DNA from: Prosthecobacter sp.
GTDB lineage: Bacteria > Verrucomicrobiota > Verrucomicrobiia > Verrucomicrobiales > Verrucomicrobiaceae
Length of the DNA: 64,000 bases
Reading direction: 5' to 3'
NCBI GenBank assembly: GCA_019186985.1
Contig: JABARQ010000038.1
Span: 1 to 64,000 of the forward strand
Part shown: one piece after another, positions 44,840 to 53,315 of the stretch
Numbering within the stretch: position 1 is the stretch's first letter
How the letters are laid out: each line of letters starts with the position of its first letter
The notes under the pieces: generated by a model
Told to the model about the DNA's origin: nothing
Database searches by the model: none
The model's input: only the letters and a program-made list of their open reading frames with translations
Made by a program: the position numbers and the translations under genes

Positions 44840-46575
44840 GCCAGGGGCTTGCGGGCTGCACACACGGTGAAGATTCCGAAGTCATCGATCCACTGGCGCT
44901 CCTTTTTAAAACCGGCCTGCTCGACCAGCGCATCCATTTCGCCCTGGGGACGACGACGCATGATCCAGAACTCCCCGTCTCGGTTGGTGAGCGTGCGGGC
45001 GATCATCTCGACCTGGGGATGCCAGGGTTGTCCTGTGTAGATGAGCCAGCCGCCGGGGGGGAGCCCCCGGTAGATTCCGCGCAGCGAACGTTGCAGCCTG
45101 GCGTTGTCAGGGAACAGCTCATAAAGCCCTGAGACCACGGTGATGCTTGGCCTGGGTTCGACCGCGGCGAGTGATTCTTCGTCAAAAGCGTCCCCTCGGC
45201 GATGTTCGATGCGTTCGCTCAGGCTCATTCTGGCGGCGCTTTCCCTGCCCTTGGAGAGGGCTCCCTCGCTCCAGTCACGGCACAGCACCTGCAGGTCGTG
45301 CCCATTGGGTTCATCCACAAGGACGTCCAGCAGATAGCGGCCGGCCCCACCGGCGACATCCATCAGCTTCAGGGGCATGCCCTCCTCCCGCACAGATCGA
45401 AGCGCATGGCCCAGCGCATGTTTCATGCAGGAACGCCGCTGCCGAATGCCGCGCCAGCCAATGGCACTGAGGTAAAAATGATCAATGATCCTGCCGATGA
45501 GAAGCTCTCCCCTGGCCTTGTTTTCATAAACGTAATCAAGCGACTCGCCTGAATCGAAGCCTGTGGCGTGGCCGATGCGGATGCCCTGGCTCAGCCTTCC
45601 AAGCGAGCCAAGTCCGGCGCGCTGCAGGCTGAACGAAAGGCTTTTCAGGCACGGCGCGGGCAGAGGCTTGCGGAGGGCGGCGTACTCGGCGTTGGTCACC
45701 GGTGAGCTGAGGTCGGCTTCAAGCCTCCGTGGTGCCGGGCGGCTGAAGCAGCGCCTGGCAAAGCGGCTGATCGCGGAGCAGGCCTCGTCACGGCAGAGGT
45801 CATGAAAGATGGCATGGCGTGCGCCCTTGAGGGTGAGGTGGATCTTTTCATCGCTGCCATAGCTGTCGTAAAGGTTCAGGATCGCTTCACGCTTCACGAC
45901 CTTGTCATCACCGGCGGAGAACAGCAGAAGCGGGCGGTCCATCACGGCGGCATCGTTGATGACACGGCGGCCTGTGTCGAACAGGTCCACCAGCACCCGT
46001 GCTGAGATGTCCTTGGAAACGGCCGTGTCAGCATCATAGGCTGCGGCCGCTGCTGGATCGCGTGTCAGCCAGGCGCCGCGGACATAACTTTGGATGGTGG
46101 CGTCAGGCTTCACCTTCTGCAGGGCGCGGATGGCGGTGAGGGCACCGGGTACGATCAGGTTCACTTCGAGGGCCGGGGTAGCCAGGACAAGGCCTGCGAT
46201 GTTGGGCGCGAAGTCATGAACCCAGGTGGCTGCGACGACTGCGCCCACGCTGTGCGCCACCACCACGGTGGACTCCGGCCTCAGTCCGTGGGTTTTCTCC
46301 AGGTGGCGGATGAAGGTGTCCAGGTCGCGGACATATTCCATGAAGCCTGCGGCATGTCCGCGCCTGCCCTCCGACTGGCCGTGGCCGCGCGCCTCCCAGG
46401 CATAGATGGCGGTGTCGGGAAGGATCAGCGAGGGAATGACGCTGTCCCAGCGGTCGGCGTGTTCATGGCCGCGATGGAGGAGAACCAGCGCCTGTTTGGC
46501 GCCGGAGATGTTCCAGGATTTATATTGCAGGGGCGTGCCGTCGGCGGCGCAGTAGGTGTGGCGTTCGGAATTCAT
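44836..46575 (-). CDS. Alpha/beta hydrolase fused to SAM methyltransferase (YnbC-like)
   Basis: A 579-residue two-domain protein. Residues 1-290 are a monoglyceride-lipase-like alpha/beta hydrolase with VVAHSVGAVVAATW (Ser nucleophile near 105) and KGARHAIFHD (His). Residues 310-579 are a class I methyltransferase with motif I LMDVAGGAGRYLLDV near residue 400 and later RPSITVVSGLYELFPD. This fusion matches E. coli YnbC in order and length. It may deacylate and methylate a lipid, but neither activity is proven. The ATG at 46575 was chosen over a frame from 46629. It is preceded by the CDP-diglyceride synthase gene. Confidence 0.87.
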   Translation of the reverse strand: MNSERHTYCAADGTPLQYKSWNISGAKQALVLLHRGHEHADRWDSVIPSLILPDTAIYAWEARGHGQSEGRRGHAAGFMEYVRDLDTFIRHLEKTHGLRPESTVVVAHSVGAVVAATWVHDFAPNIAGLVLATPALEVNLIVPGALTAIRALQKVKPDATIQSYVRGAWLTRDPAAAAAYDADTAVSKDISARVLVDLFDTGRRVINDAAVMDRPLLLFSAGDDKVVKREAILNLYDSYGSDEKIHLTLKGARHAIFHDLCRDEACSAISRFARRCFSRPAPRRLEADLSSPVTNAEYAALRKPLPAPCLKSLSFSLQRAGLGSLGRLSQGIRIGHATGFDSGESLDYVYENKARGELLIGRIIDHFYLSAIGWRGIRQRRSCMKHALGHALRSVREEGMPLKLMDVAGGAGRYLLDVLVDEPNGHDLQVLCRDWSEGALSKGRESAARMSLSERIEHRRGDAFDEESLAAVEPRPSITVVSGLYELFPDNARLQRSLRGIYRGLPPGGWLIYTGQPWHPQVEMIARTLTNRDGEFWIMRRRPQGEMDALVEQAGFKKERQWIDDFGIFTVCAARKPLA

Positions 46576-46687
46576 GATCGTGGATGTCAAGATGGACACC
46601 GGGCAGTGCCTGGAATTCGGAAGCGCCACCAGTGGGCCCTGGTGATGCCCCCATTGAGGAAAGCGATGATGCGGACCGTCGATCTGG

Positions 46688-47638
46688 CTAGTCCCGCGTG
46701 TAGAAGTACCGCAGGATGTGAAAATAAACCGGGGCTGAAAAGCAGAGTGAGTCGATGCGGTCCATCATGCCGCCGTGGCCTTCGATCAGGGTGCCCCAGT
46801 CCTTGATGCCGCGCTCGCGCTTGATCGCCGACATCACCAGGCCGCCAAAGAAGCCCATGATGCACAACGCCAGGGCGACCAGTGCCGCCTGCCAGGGTGG
46901 GAAAGGCGTGAGGCGGAACATGGCGGCGCCGAGGAGAGAGGCGGTGAGAACACCACCCACAAGGCCCTCCAGGGTTTTTTTCGGGCTGAGCCTTGGGACG
47001 ATCGGGCGTCTTCCGCAGAGCTTGCCCCAGACGTATTGAAAGACATCGGAGCCCTGGGTCACCGCCACCAGGAACAGGATGAGGCCTGCCGGGCCCATGC
47101 GCAAGGGCTCCACCTCAAGCGTCAGCAGCATGGGGATGTGGCTGATGAAATACACGCAGACCATCAGGCCCCACTGCGTGCGGGCGTTTCTTTCGAGGAA
47201 GTCCTCCACCTCCCCGCCCAGGGTGGTCAGCATCGGGATCAGCACGAAGGCGTAGACGGGCACCATGATGGCGAACATCCCATACCAGCCCGTGTGCACG
47301 AGCCAGTATTGACAGGGGAGCACGATGAAGAAGGCGGTGAACAGCGCGGCGTGGTCGGCCCTGCGGGTCGGTGTCACCGTCAGGTACTCACGCAGGGCCA
47401 GAAAGGAGACGGCGGCGAAGATGAGGGTGGTGCCGGTCCTGCCCGCCGACAGGGCGGTGAACAGCACGATCACCATCACCCACCAGCTGTTCGTGCGTGA
47501 AACCAGGTTTTGCACTGTGGCACGTCCGGTCTCCGTGACGGCCCGGCGCTTCAGAATCCAGCCGATGAGGCTGGAAAGGCCCAGGATGCCGAACACAGCG
47601 ATCAGCAGATGATGGGTGACGGGGGAGGACCAGTTCAT
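46688..47638 (-). CDS. CDP-diglyceride synthase (phosphatidate cytidylyltransferase; YnbB-like)
   Basis: A 316-residue enzyme with about eight membrane segments. It has the CdsA signature near the C-terminus: SAIKRERGIKDWGTLIEGHGGMMDRIDS-type block (positions about 270-297), plus RLSPKKTLEG upstream. It activates phosphatidic acid with CTP to CDP-diacylglycerol at the inner membrane. Because it sits in a ynb-like operon it is probably a second, specialised copy and not the housekeeping CdsA. It lies 12 bp after plsC. Confidence 0.9.
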   Translation of the reverse strand: MNWSSPVTHHLLIAVFGILGLSSLIGWILKRRAVTETGRATVQNLVSRTNSWWVMVIVLFTALSAGRTGTTLIFAAVSFLALREYLTVTPTRRADHAALFTAFFIVLPCQYWLVHTGWYGMFAIMVPVYAFVLIPMLTTLGGEVEDFLERNARTQWGLMVCVYFISHIPMLLTLEVEPLRMGPAGLILFLVAVTQGSDVFQYVWGKLCGRRPIVPRLSPKKTLEGLVGGVLTASLLGAAMFRLTPFPPWQAALVALALCIMGFFGGLVMSAIKRERGIKDWGTLIEGHGGMMDRIDSLCFSAPVYFHILRYFYTRD

Positions 47639-47650
47639 GAGGTGGAAAGG

Positions 47651-48352
47651 TCAGCAGGGATTCCCGGGGGTGAGATTCAAGACGGCCTGCCGGGCACGTG
47701 CGAGGAAGTCCTGCTTGCGTTCGCCTGCCTCCAGCTTCATGGGCGGTCCGAACACGACGCTGCTGATGAGCGGCACGGGCAGCAGGTGGCCTTTGGGCAG
47801 GATGCGGTTGAGGTTCTGCAGATGCACGGGCACCAGCTCCGCTTCAGGAACCCTGCCCGCCAGATGATACAGGCCCGCCTTGAATTCACCGATGCGGCCG
47901 TCGGCAGAGCGGGTGCCTTCGGGAAAGAGGATCAGCGAGTGGCCTTCGTGCATCGCCGCCGCCATCTGCTCGATGGGATTGTCCCGGCGTGAGATGCCCT
48001 CCCTGGCGATGAGCAGGCCGTTGAAGATTTCGATCACCGTTCTTGTGAGACGTGTGCGGCCCCAGTAGTCGCGAGCCGCCACCGGCCGGGTGCGTTCGCG
48101 AACGGCATGGGGAAGCGCAGCCCAGAGGGCGGCGAAATCCAGGTGGCTGCCATGATTGGCGAAGTACACCCGGAGGCCGGGATGATCCGGCTCGCAGTCC
48201 ACCCAAGCCGGATTCATGCCGGTGATCAACCGGGTGAGCAGGACGGCGGTGCTGCGCAGCATGAAAAGGAGGCGGTGAGCCAGACTGCGCCGAGGCGCTG
48301 GATTGTGCGAGAAGAAAATCTCCCCCCAGGAATCCGATCCCTGACCTGCCAT
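47651..48352 (-). CDS. 1-acylglycerol-3-phosphate acyltransferase-like (PlsC family)
   Basis: A 233-residue acyltransferase with the catalytic NHGSHLDF (HxxxxD) near residue 66 and FPEGTRSADGRIGEFKAG near residue 143. It should esterify a lysophospholipid with a fatty acyl group. It heads the leftward lipid operon and diverges from the flavodoxin gene over 72 bp. In E. coli the cluster starts with a CDP-alcohol phosphatidyltransferase (YnbA); here this acyltransferase takes that place. Confidence 0.88.
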   Translation of the reverse strand: MAGQGSDSWGEIFFSHNPAPRRSLAHRLLFMLRSTAVLLTRLITGMNPAWVDCEPDHPGLRVYFANHGSHLDFAALWAALPHAVRERTRPVAARDYWGRTRLTRTVIEIFNGLLIAREGISRRDNPIEQMAAAMHEGHSLILFPEGTRSADGRIGEFKAGLYHLAGRVPEAELVPVHLQNLNRILPKGHLLPVPLISSVVFGPPMKLEAGERKQDFLARARQAVLNLTPGNPC

Positions 48353-48424
48353 GACGAAGCCTGATCAACCCGGCGCACGAGCCTCGTTTCCTGCCTTCCC
48401 CTTCCATTCCTGCCCCCTCCTCCC

Positions 48425-48997
48425 ATGAACAAAATTCTGGTCCTTTTTGATTCCAACACCGGCAATGTCGCCGAGATGGCCGCCCTGGTGACCGAGGGCG
48501 CCAAGCAGGTGCCGGACACCGAGGTCCGCGTGCGGCATGTCGATGACGCGGTCGCGGAAGACGTGCGCTGGTGCGACGGGCTGGCGGTCGGCAGCCCGAC
48601 CAACATGGGCCTCCTGTCCTGGAAGATGAAGCGCTTCTGGGACGTGACGATGTTTGACCACTGGATCGAGGTCGATGGCAAGATCGCCTGCGCCTTCAGC
48701 AGCGCGGGCGGCTGGGGCGGCGGCATGGAGATGACCTGCCAGTCGCTGCTCATGGTGCTGATGAACTTCGGCTTCCTGGTGTTCGGCGTCACGGACTACG
48801 GCGGCCGCAAGATGACGCTGCATTATGGGGCGGTGGCCGCGAAGGCTCCGCGCGAGCCGGACATCCAGGAGTCCTGCCGCATTCTTGGGCGTCGGCTTGC
48901 TGAATGGTGCGCCTGCTATGTCCACGGCCGCCAGGACCAGCATCCGATGACCAAGTATCGCAAACGCCCGACCTCGGTCGATTTTCCCGAGGAGTGA
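48425..48997 (+). CDS. Flavodoxin-family protein (WrbA-like)
   Basis: A 190-residue flavodoxin-fold protein. The phosphate loop DSNTGNVAEMAALV near residue 9 and the flavin loops GSPTNMGLLSWKMK and SSAGGWGGGMEM show FMN binding as in NAD(P)H:quinone reductases of the WrbA type. It is probably a cytoplasmic electron-transfer or quinone-reducing protein. It is the last core gene before the integrative element remnant. Confidence 0.87.
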   Translation: MNKILVLFDSNTGNVAEMAALVTEGAKQVPDTEVRVRHVDDAVAEDVRWCDGLAVGSPTNMGLLSWKMKRFWDVTMFDHWIEVDGKIACAFSSAGGWGGGMEMTCQSLLMVLMNFGFLVFGVTDYGGRKMTLHYGAVAAKAPREPDIQESCRILGRRLAEWCACYVHGRQDQHPMTKYRKRPTSVDFPEE

Positions 48998-49055
48998 GGC
49001 CCTTCGCTCTGCGAGCTACGGAGGGCATTCTTCGCCTCCTGACGGCGGCCAAGAA

Positions 49056-49072
49056 TGGCGGAGAGGGTGGGA
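49056..49072 (+). repeat. attL-like 17-bp direct repeat of the tRNA-Ser 3' end
   Basis: TGGCGGAGAGGGTGGGA here is identical to 50580-50596, which is the 3' end of the tRNA-Ser gene (CCA end, acceptor and T-stem). Flanking bases differ. This is the pattern left by tyrosine-recombinase integration into a tRNA gene, and marks the left edge of the insertion. Confidence 0.82.
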
Positions 49073-49194
49073 GAATACCCAATCGCCGTCTTTTCCTTGG
49101 AAATCAAGGGCTTAGGCCGGTGACATCGTGAATCAGTGTGCCGCTTCGGTGTGACATTGCAACGTCAAAAGGCCCCTGGATTTTTTGCACAAGG

Positions 49195-49650
49195 CTAATC
49201 GAACCACCCTTGAATCAGTTCGCCTGCCAATCGGTCACAAAGCGAAACCACGCTATCCTCCATTTCGACGGTAGATGTGCCAGAATGGTTAATTCGCCGG
49301 GTGTAGAACTTGCCTTCCTCATATGCAATTTCGCGCAAACGAGACGGGAAGGATTCGTTGCATTCGATCCACTGCGGATAGCCTGACGGATTTTGCACAG
49401 AAATTTTGATGCTTGGAATCACTTTGCTGATGCCAATGCCGCTAAGCATTTCATTGCTTGCATGGCCAAGCCAAAGGAGAAAGGAATGTGCTGAGTTTCC
49501 ACGGTTGAGCTTGAAACGCATAAGCCAACTATTGGCCGACACATCTCGCTCACATATTGCGCGATAATCTTCCGAATCAGGAAGATCGTAGCGCCTCACT
49601 TCTACATGGAGCAAGCCATTGTCTTCCAATCCTCGGAACATCTGTTCCAA
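49195..49650 (-). CDS. Hypothetical protein of the integrative element, probably 5'-truncated
   Basis: I recognise no family. From a TTG at 49650 the frame gives 151 residues (ATG at 49641 is the next start). The reading frame stays protein-like upstream through about 49718, where a TAG stops it, and there is no start codon in that stretch, so the 5' end may be lost. The product looks globular and acidic, with no signal or membrane segment. It is AT-rich compared with the chromosome. Confidence 0.5.
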   Translation of the reverse strand: MEQMFRGLEDNGLLHVEVRRYDLPDSEDYRAICERDVSANSWLMRFKLNRGNSAHSFLLWLGHASNEMLSGIGISKVIPSIKISVQNPSGYPQWIECNESFPSRLREIAYEEGKFYTRRINHSGTSTVEMEDSVVSLCDRLAGELIQGWFD

Positions 49651-49818
49651 CGTATATGTGTGAACACAAGCCGATTTGGTGATTTTTGATGCAAAATCGA
49701 CTTCGCCGCTCCCGGACTAGACTTTGAACACATGTGCGAGAGGTGGGCGTAGGGTCGAAAGATGTAAATTTGGTATGGGCCTATTTGAAAAGTTGCAGCG
49801 AGGCATCAACGTAGCCCC

Positions 49819-50022
49819 ATGACACAAGAACATGCTCAAGCCGTGCTGCAAAGCCTTCGGGCAATTGGAAAAGAGGAATTCAGTGAGGAGGAGGCATACG
49901 CTGCAATTGAATCAACAGGAGCCACTAACGGCTTTATCATGCCCGCGATACGGGAACTGAAAGCCAACGGTGTCCTTGTGCAGTGCCGTCCAGATCAAGG
50001 CTATTACCGCCTCGCTCGTTGA
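49819..50022 (+). CDS. Small winged-helix-like protein
   Basis: A 67-residue protein (MTQEHAQAVLQSLR...). The pattern FSEEEAYAAIESTGATNGFIMPAIRELKANGVLVQCRPDQGYYRLA looks like a winged-helix unit (three helices and a hairpin wing), so a DNA-binding role is possible. It has no close neighbours on the same strand and lies inside the integrative element. Confidence 0.55.
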   Translation: MTQEHAQAVLQSLRAIGKEEFSEEEAYAAIESTGATNGFIMPAIRELKANGVLVQCRPDQGYYRLAR

Positions 50023-50054
50023 TCCCCAACACCTAGATTAGACGCTGCCAAACA

Positions 50055-50478
50055 TCACTCCCGAACACGAGTGGGAGGCAATCCGCTTGGTTGCAGAACG
50101 AACTCAGATGGATCAATGCCCATCAAAGCCAAAAGAGGATCACCGGCTATGGAGGAAAGGGCGTCTGCGGCGTCCTTGTAGGCGTTGGTGAGCACATAAA
50201 ATTTCCGTTTGTGGTCAAATCGGATGATTCCGCGCTCTGCCAGCGTCTTGAGGGCGTCGGAATACGGCCCTTTCTTGATGCCGCCGCGATAGCCCTTGTG
50301 AAAACAGAGCCACCCGCGCTCTTTCAAAAACGACCCTTCGGCAGGCTTCCTTGTAGTCGGAGGTTCCGAGAGATTCGCGGATGAGCTTCTTTCCAAGCGC
50401 CGCTTGGAGGTCGAGAGGCACTTTAAAATTGCTGTGCCAGCGTGAGCCGCGACGCAGCAAACCTTGTTGGCGGGACAT
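50055..50478 (-). pseudogene. Tyrosine integrase remnant (DUF6538 N-terminus) joined to an unrelated frame
   Basis: From the ATG at 50478 the frame reads MSRQQGLLRRGSRWHSNFKV and LGTSDYKEACRRVVFERARV, the N-terminal arm-binding region of tyrosine recombinases. The frame stops at 50215 with no catalytic domain. A second frame continues to 50055 with GGIKKGPYSDALKTLAERGI and RFDHKRKFYVLTNAYKDA, a winged-helix-like tail of unknown origin. The integrase is therefore cut and fused out of frame by deletion. It is 100 bp from the tRNA-Ser it probably used as target. Confidence 0.68.
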
Positions 50479-50579
50479 TGATTCAGAGGGGGCAAGTGTG
50501 ACAGTTGGGGGTTCCATGTCACTACCTTACTCCTTCATCCCCAAGGCCGTCCAAGCATCTAAGGTGCTCGGAAACGGGG

Positions 50580-50669
<90 letters not shown>

Positions 50670-50798
50670 AGATTGCTGCGGTTGACGGCAGCTAACCGAA
50701 AACCGGGGGGACTGCCAACAGGAACTTTCATTGCGTGCAAGCCTCGATAGAGGGGGCGGGGCGATCCCGTAACCGCGCCTCCTCCCATCCACCTTCTC

Positions 50799-53165
50799 AT
50801 GCGCCGACTGCTTCTGCTCTCCGTTCTCTCCGTCCTGCCCGCCGTTGCTGCGGACACTCAGGAGCCTCCGATGACCCCGGGCGGCGTTTACCGTGCCCAT
50901 GATTTGCAGCGACCCCGGCCGCCGGTGATTGTGCCGCCGGGCTTCAGCAGCCAGGACAAGGCGGGCGCTCCGCCTTCGGACGCCATCGTGCTGTTTGACG
51001 GCAGGGACCTGTCGAAGTGGAAATGCGACCCGCGCAAGGACACGCCGCCCGGCGACGACAAGCCGCGTTGGAAGGTCGAGAACGGCTCCATGGAGATCAC
51101 CCCCAAGGGCGGTGGCATCCGCACCCGGGACACGTTCAAGGGCGACTTCCAGCTCCATCTGGAATGGCGCACGCCGGACGTGGTGAGCGGCAACGGCCAG
51201 GGCCGGGGCAACAGCGGCGTCTTCATCGGCGGCTTTCCGGAGATCCAGGTCCTCGATTCCTTTGAAAACGACACCTATCCCGACGGCCAGGCGGCGGGGC
51301 TTTACAGCCATTACCCGCCCATGGTGAACGCCAGCCGCAGGCCGGGGGAATGGCAGAGCTATGACATCCTGTTTGAGCGCGCCAGCCCGGCCACGGGCGG
51401 CAAGGCCCGGCTGACGGTGATCCACAACGGCGTGGTGGTGCATTACCTGCGTGAGTTCGACAGCCGGCAGCAGGAAGGCGACATCGCGCTGCAGGATCAC
51501 AACAACCCCGTGCGCTACCGCAACATCTGGCTGCGGCCCCTGAGGGTCGATCCGGATGCGAAGGGCACGAAGCCGCCAGCGGCTCCCGCGAAGGGGGCGA
51601 AGCCGAAGGCGGGCAAGGCCGGGGCGGGGAAGGCTGCGGTTGCACCAGGTGCCAAGCCGGAGGGGGTCACGATCAAGACGATGACCGCGCAGATGAAGTA
51701 TGACCTGAGCGAGTTCACCGTGCGTCCGGGGCAGGCGGTGAGGCTCGTCTTCGAAAATGGCGACGATCTGCCGCACAACCTCGTCTTCTGCCAGCCGGGC
51801 ACCAACACCGCCGAGATGGCGATGAAGCAGATGGAAAAGCCCGAGGAGGCCCTGAAGCGCAACTGGCTGCCCGATGACCGGCGCATCTGGCTGAACTCGA
51901 AGATGCTCAACCCGCATGAGCGCCAGGAACTGACCTTCACCGCGCCGGAAAAACCCGGCGACTACCCTTATGTCTGCACGTTCCCAGGCCATGCCCTGAC
52001 CATGAACGGACGCATGAAGGTGCTGCCGTTGGGAGAGGGCCTGAAGGACCTCAAGTTTGCGCTTTACCTGGGAAAATGGGACCGGCTGCCAGATTTCACG
52101 AAGCTGAAACCGCATCGGGAAGGCGCTGTGCCGGACAACCTCATCGACATCAAGCTCGACGACTACAAGAACGAGTTCGGCGTCGTTTTCACGGGTCGGC
52201 TGACCGCGCCACGCACGGGCAGCTACCGGTTCTACCTCACCGGCGACGACGGCGTGCGCATCAAGGTGGATGGCAAAACCGTGGTTGAATACGACGGCAT
52301 CCATCCGGCGGGTGACATCAAGGAGGGCAGCATCCAGCTTCAGCAGGGCGAACACGAATTTCGCTATGAGTATTTCCAGGGCGGGGGGGAGATCTCTGCC
52401 TTCGCCGCCTGGAAGGGCGCGAATTTCGACATCACCCCGCTTTCCGCCTGGTTGCCGAAAGGCTGGCAGCAGGGGGCGAAGGGGAAGGCGAAGAAGGACT
52501 TCGAGCCCATCCCGCTGGTGGTGAAGGATGAGCCGGTGATCTACCGCAACTTCATCGCCGGTGCGGGCAACCGAGGCATCGGCGTGGGGTTTCCTGGCGG
52601 CATCAACATCGCCTGGAGCGCTGAGAGCATGAACCTGGCGCTGGTCTGGCGTGGGGCCTTCATCGACGCCGCCATGCACTGGAACTCCCGGGGAGGCGGC
52701 CATCAGAAACCGCTGGGCTACGACGTTTTTCAGCCCACGGGCGAGGTCACTCCCGCCTTCTTCCTCACGGCGGATCCTGCTTCAGACTGGCCGGTCTGGG
52801 ACAAGGCGAAGCGCTATGAGGGATTCAGCTGGAAGGGCTACAGCCTCGATGCCCGACGCTATCCGACCTTCCGATATGCCTGGAAGGGGCTCGACGTGGA
52901 GGAGAGCTTTGCGGTCAGCGGGGATGGCAACAAGCCGGACGGAAAGGCGGTCCTCACGCGCACGATCCAGGTCGAGGGCAAGGTGCCGGACAACGCATGG
53001 TTCAGGCTCGCCAGCGGCCAGCTTGAGGCCCGGGAAGGCGGTTTCCTTCTCCAAGGGCCGGTTTCGGCACGGATCACCTGCGCAGAGGCCCGGTTGGCGG
53101 GCAAAAATCTGGTGGTCGCTCCTCAGGCCGGGAAGCTTCAGATCATCTATCAGTGGGTGCCCTGA
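50799..53165 (+). CDS. Secreted DUF1080 / cupredoxin / PA14 fusion protein
   Basis: A 788-residue protein with a signal peptide (MRRLLLLSVLSVLPAVAA). Residues about 62-250 are a DUF1080 (3-keto-disaccharide hydrolase) domain with IVLFDGRDLSKWK. A Lys/Ala/Pro linker is followed by a plastocyanin-like domain (about 290-410) with all four type 1 copper ligands in DLPHNLVF and VCTFPGHALTMNGRM. A PA14 domain (about 415-560) and a C-terminal domain of 230 residues follow. It may bind and oxidise or cleave sugars and pass electrons through copper. It is 150 bp upstream of the ACIII operon on the same strand. Confidence 0.85.
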   Translation: MRRLLLLSVLSVLPAVAADTQEPPMTPGGVYRAHDLQRPRPPVIVPPGFSSQDKAGAPPSDAIVLFDGRDLSKWKCDPRKDTPPGDDKPRWKVENGSMEITPKGGGIRTRDTFKGDFQLHLEWRTPDVVSGNGQGRGNSGVFIGGFPEIQVLDSFENDTYPDGQAAGLYSHYPPMVNASRRPGEWQSYDILFERASPATGGKARLTVIHNGVVVHYLREFDSRQQEGDIALQDHNNPVRYRNIWLRPLRVDPDAKGTKPPAAPAKGAKPKAGKAGAGKAAVAPGAKPEGVTIKTMTAQMKYDLSEFTVRPGQAVRLVFENGDDLPHNLVFCQPGTNTAEMAMKQMEKPEEALKRNWLPDDRRIWLNSKMLNPHERQELTFTAPEKPGDYPYVCTFPGHALTMNGRMKVLPLGEGLKDLKFALYLGKWDRLPDFTKLKPHREGAVPDNLIDIKLDDYKNEFGVVFTGRLTAPRTGSYRFYLTGDDGVRIKVDGKTVVEYDGIHPAGDIKEGSIQLQQGEHEFRYEYFQGGGEISAFAAWKGANFDITPLSAWLPKGWQQGAKGKAKKDFEPIPLVVKDEPVIYRNFIAGAGNRGIGVGFPGGINIAWSAESMNLALVWRGAFIDAAMHWNSRGGGHQKPLGYDVFQPTGEVTPAFFLTADPASDWPVWDKAKRYEGFSWKGYSLDARRYPTFRYAWKGLDVEESFAVSGDGNKPDGKAVLTRTIQVEGKVPDNAWFRLASGQLEAREGGFLLQGPVSARITCAEARLAGKNLVVAPQAGKLQIIYQWVP

Positions 53166-53240
53166 ATGAAGGTGGCCGGACAGGGGCCAGGGAGGGTGGT
53201 TTTTGCCGTGTTGACCACCCCATTTTTTTCATATCCAGCC

Positions 53241-53298
53241 TTGCAAAGGCGGCTCGGACTTCTATTCTCGCGTTCCGCTTGTGAAATTTTTCACAAGC
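53241..53298 (+). promoter_or_regulatory. Leader of the act operon with CRP/FNR-like palindrome
   Basis: TTGTGAAATTTTTCACAA (53279-53296) is a perfect TGTGA-N6-TCACA box inside a longer palindrome (53277-53298), 18 bp before the actA start. A candidate promoter lies just upstream (TTGCAA at 53241, 16-bp spacer, TATTCT at 53263). The site would then be downstream of the transcription start, fitting repression or a leader RNA hairpin better than activation. Confidence 0.55.
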
Positions 53299-53315
53299 TC
53301 TGACTTCGACAATTT

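Noticed and set aside
53211..53236. Promoter with TTGACC as -35 box
   Set aside because: The only TATA-like hexamer downstream gives too short a spacer; the TTGCAA/TATTCT pair fits better.
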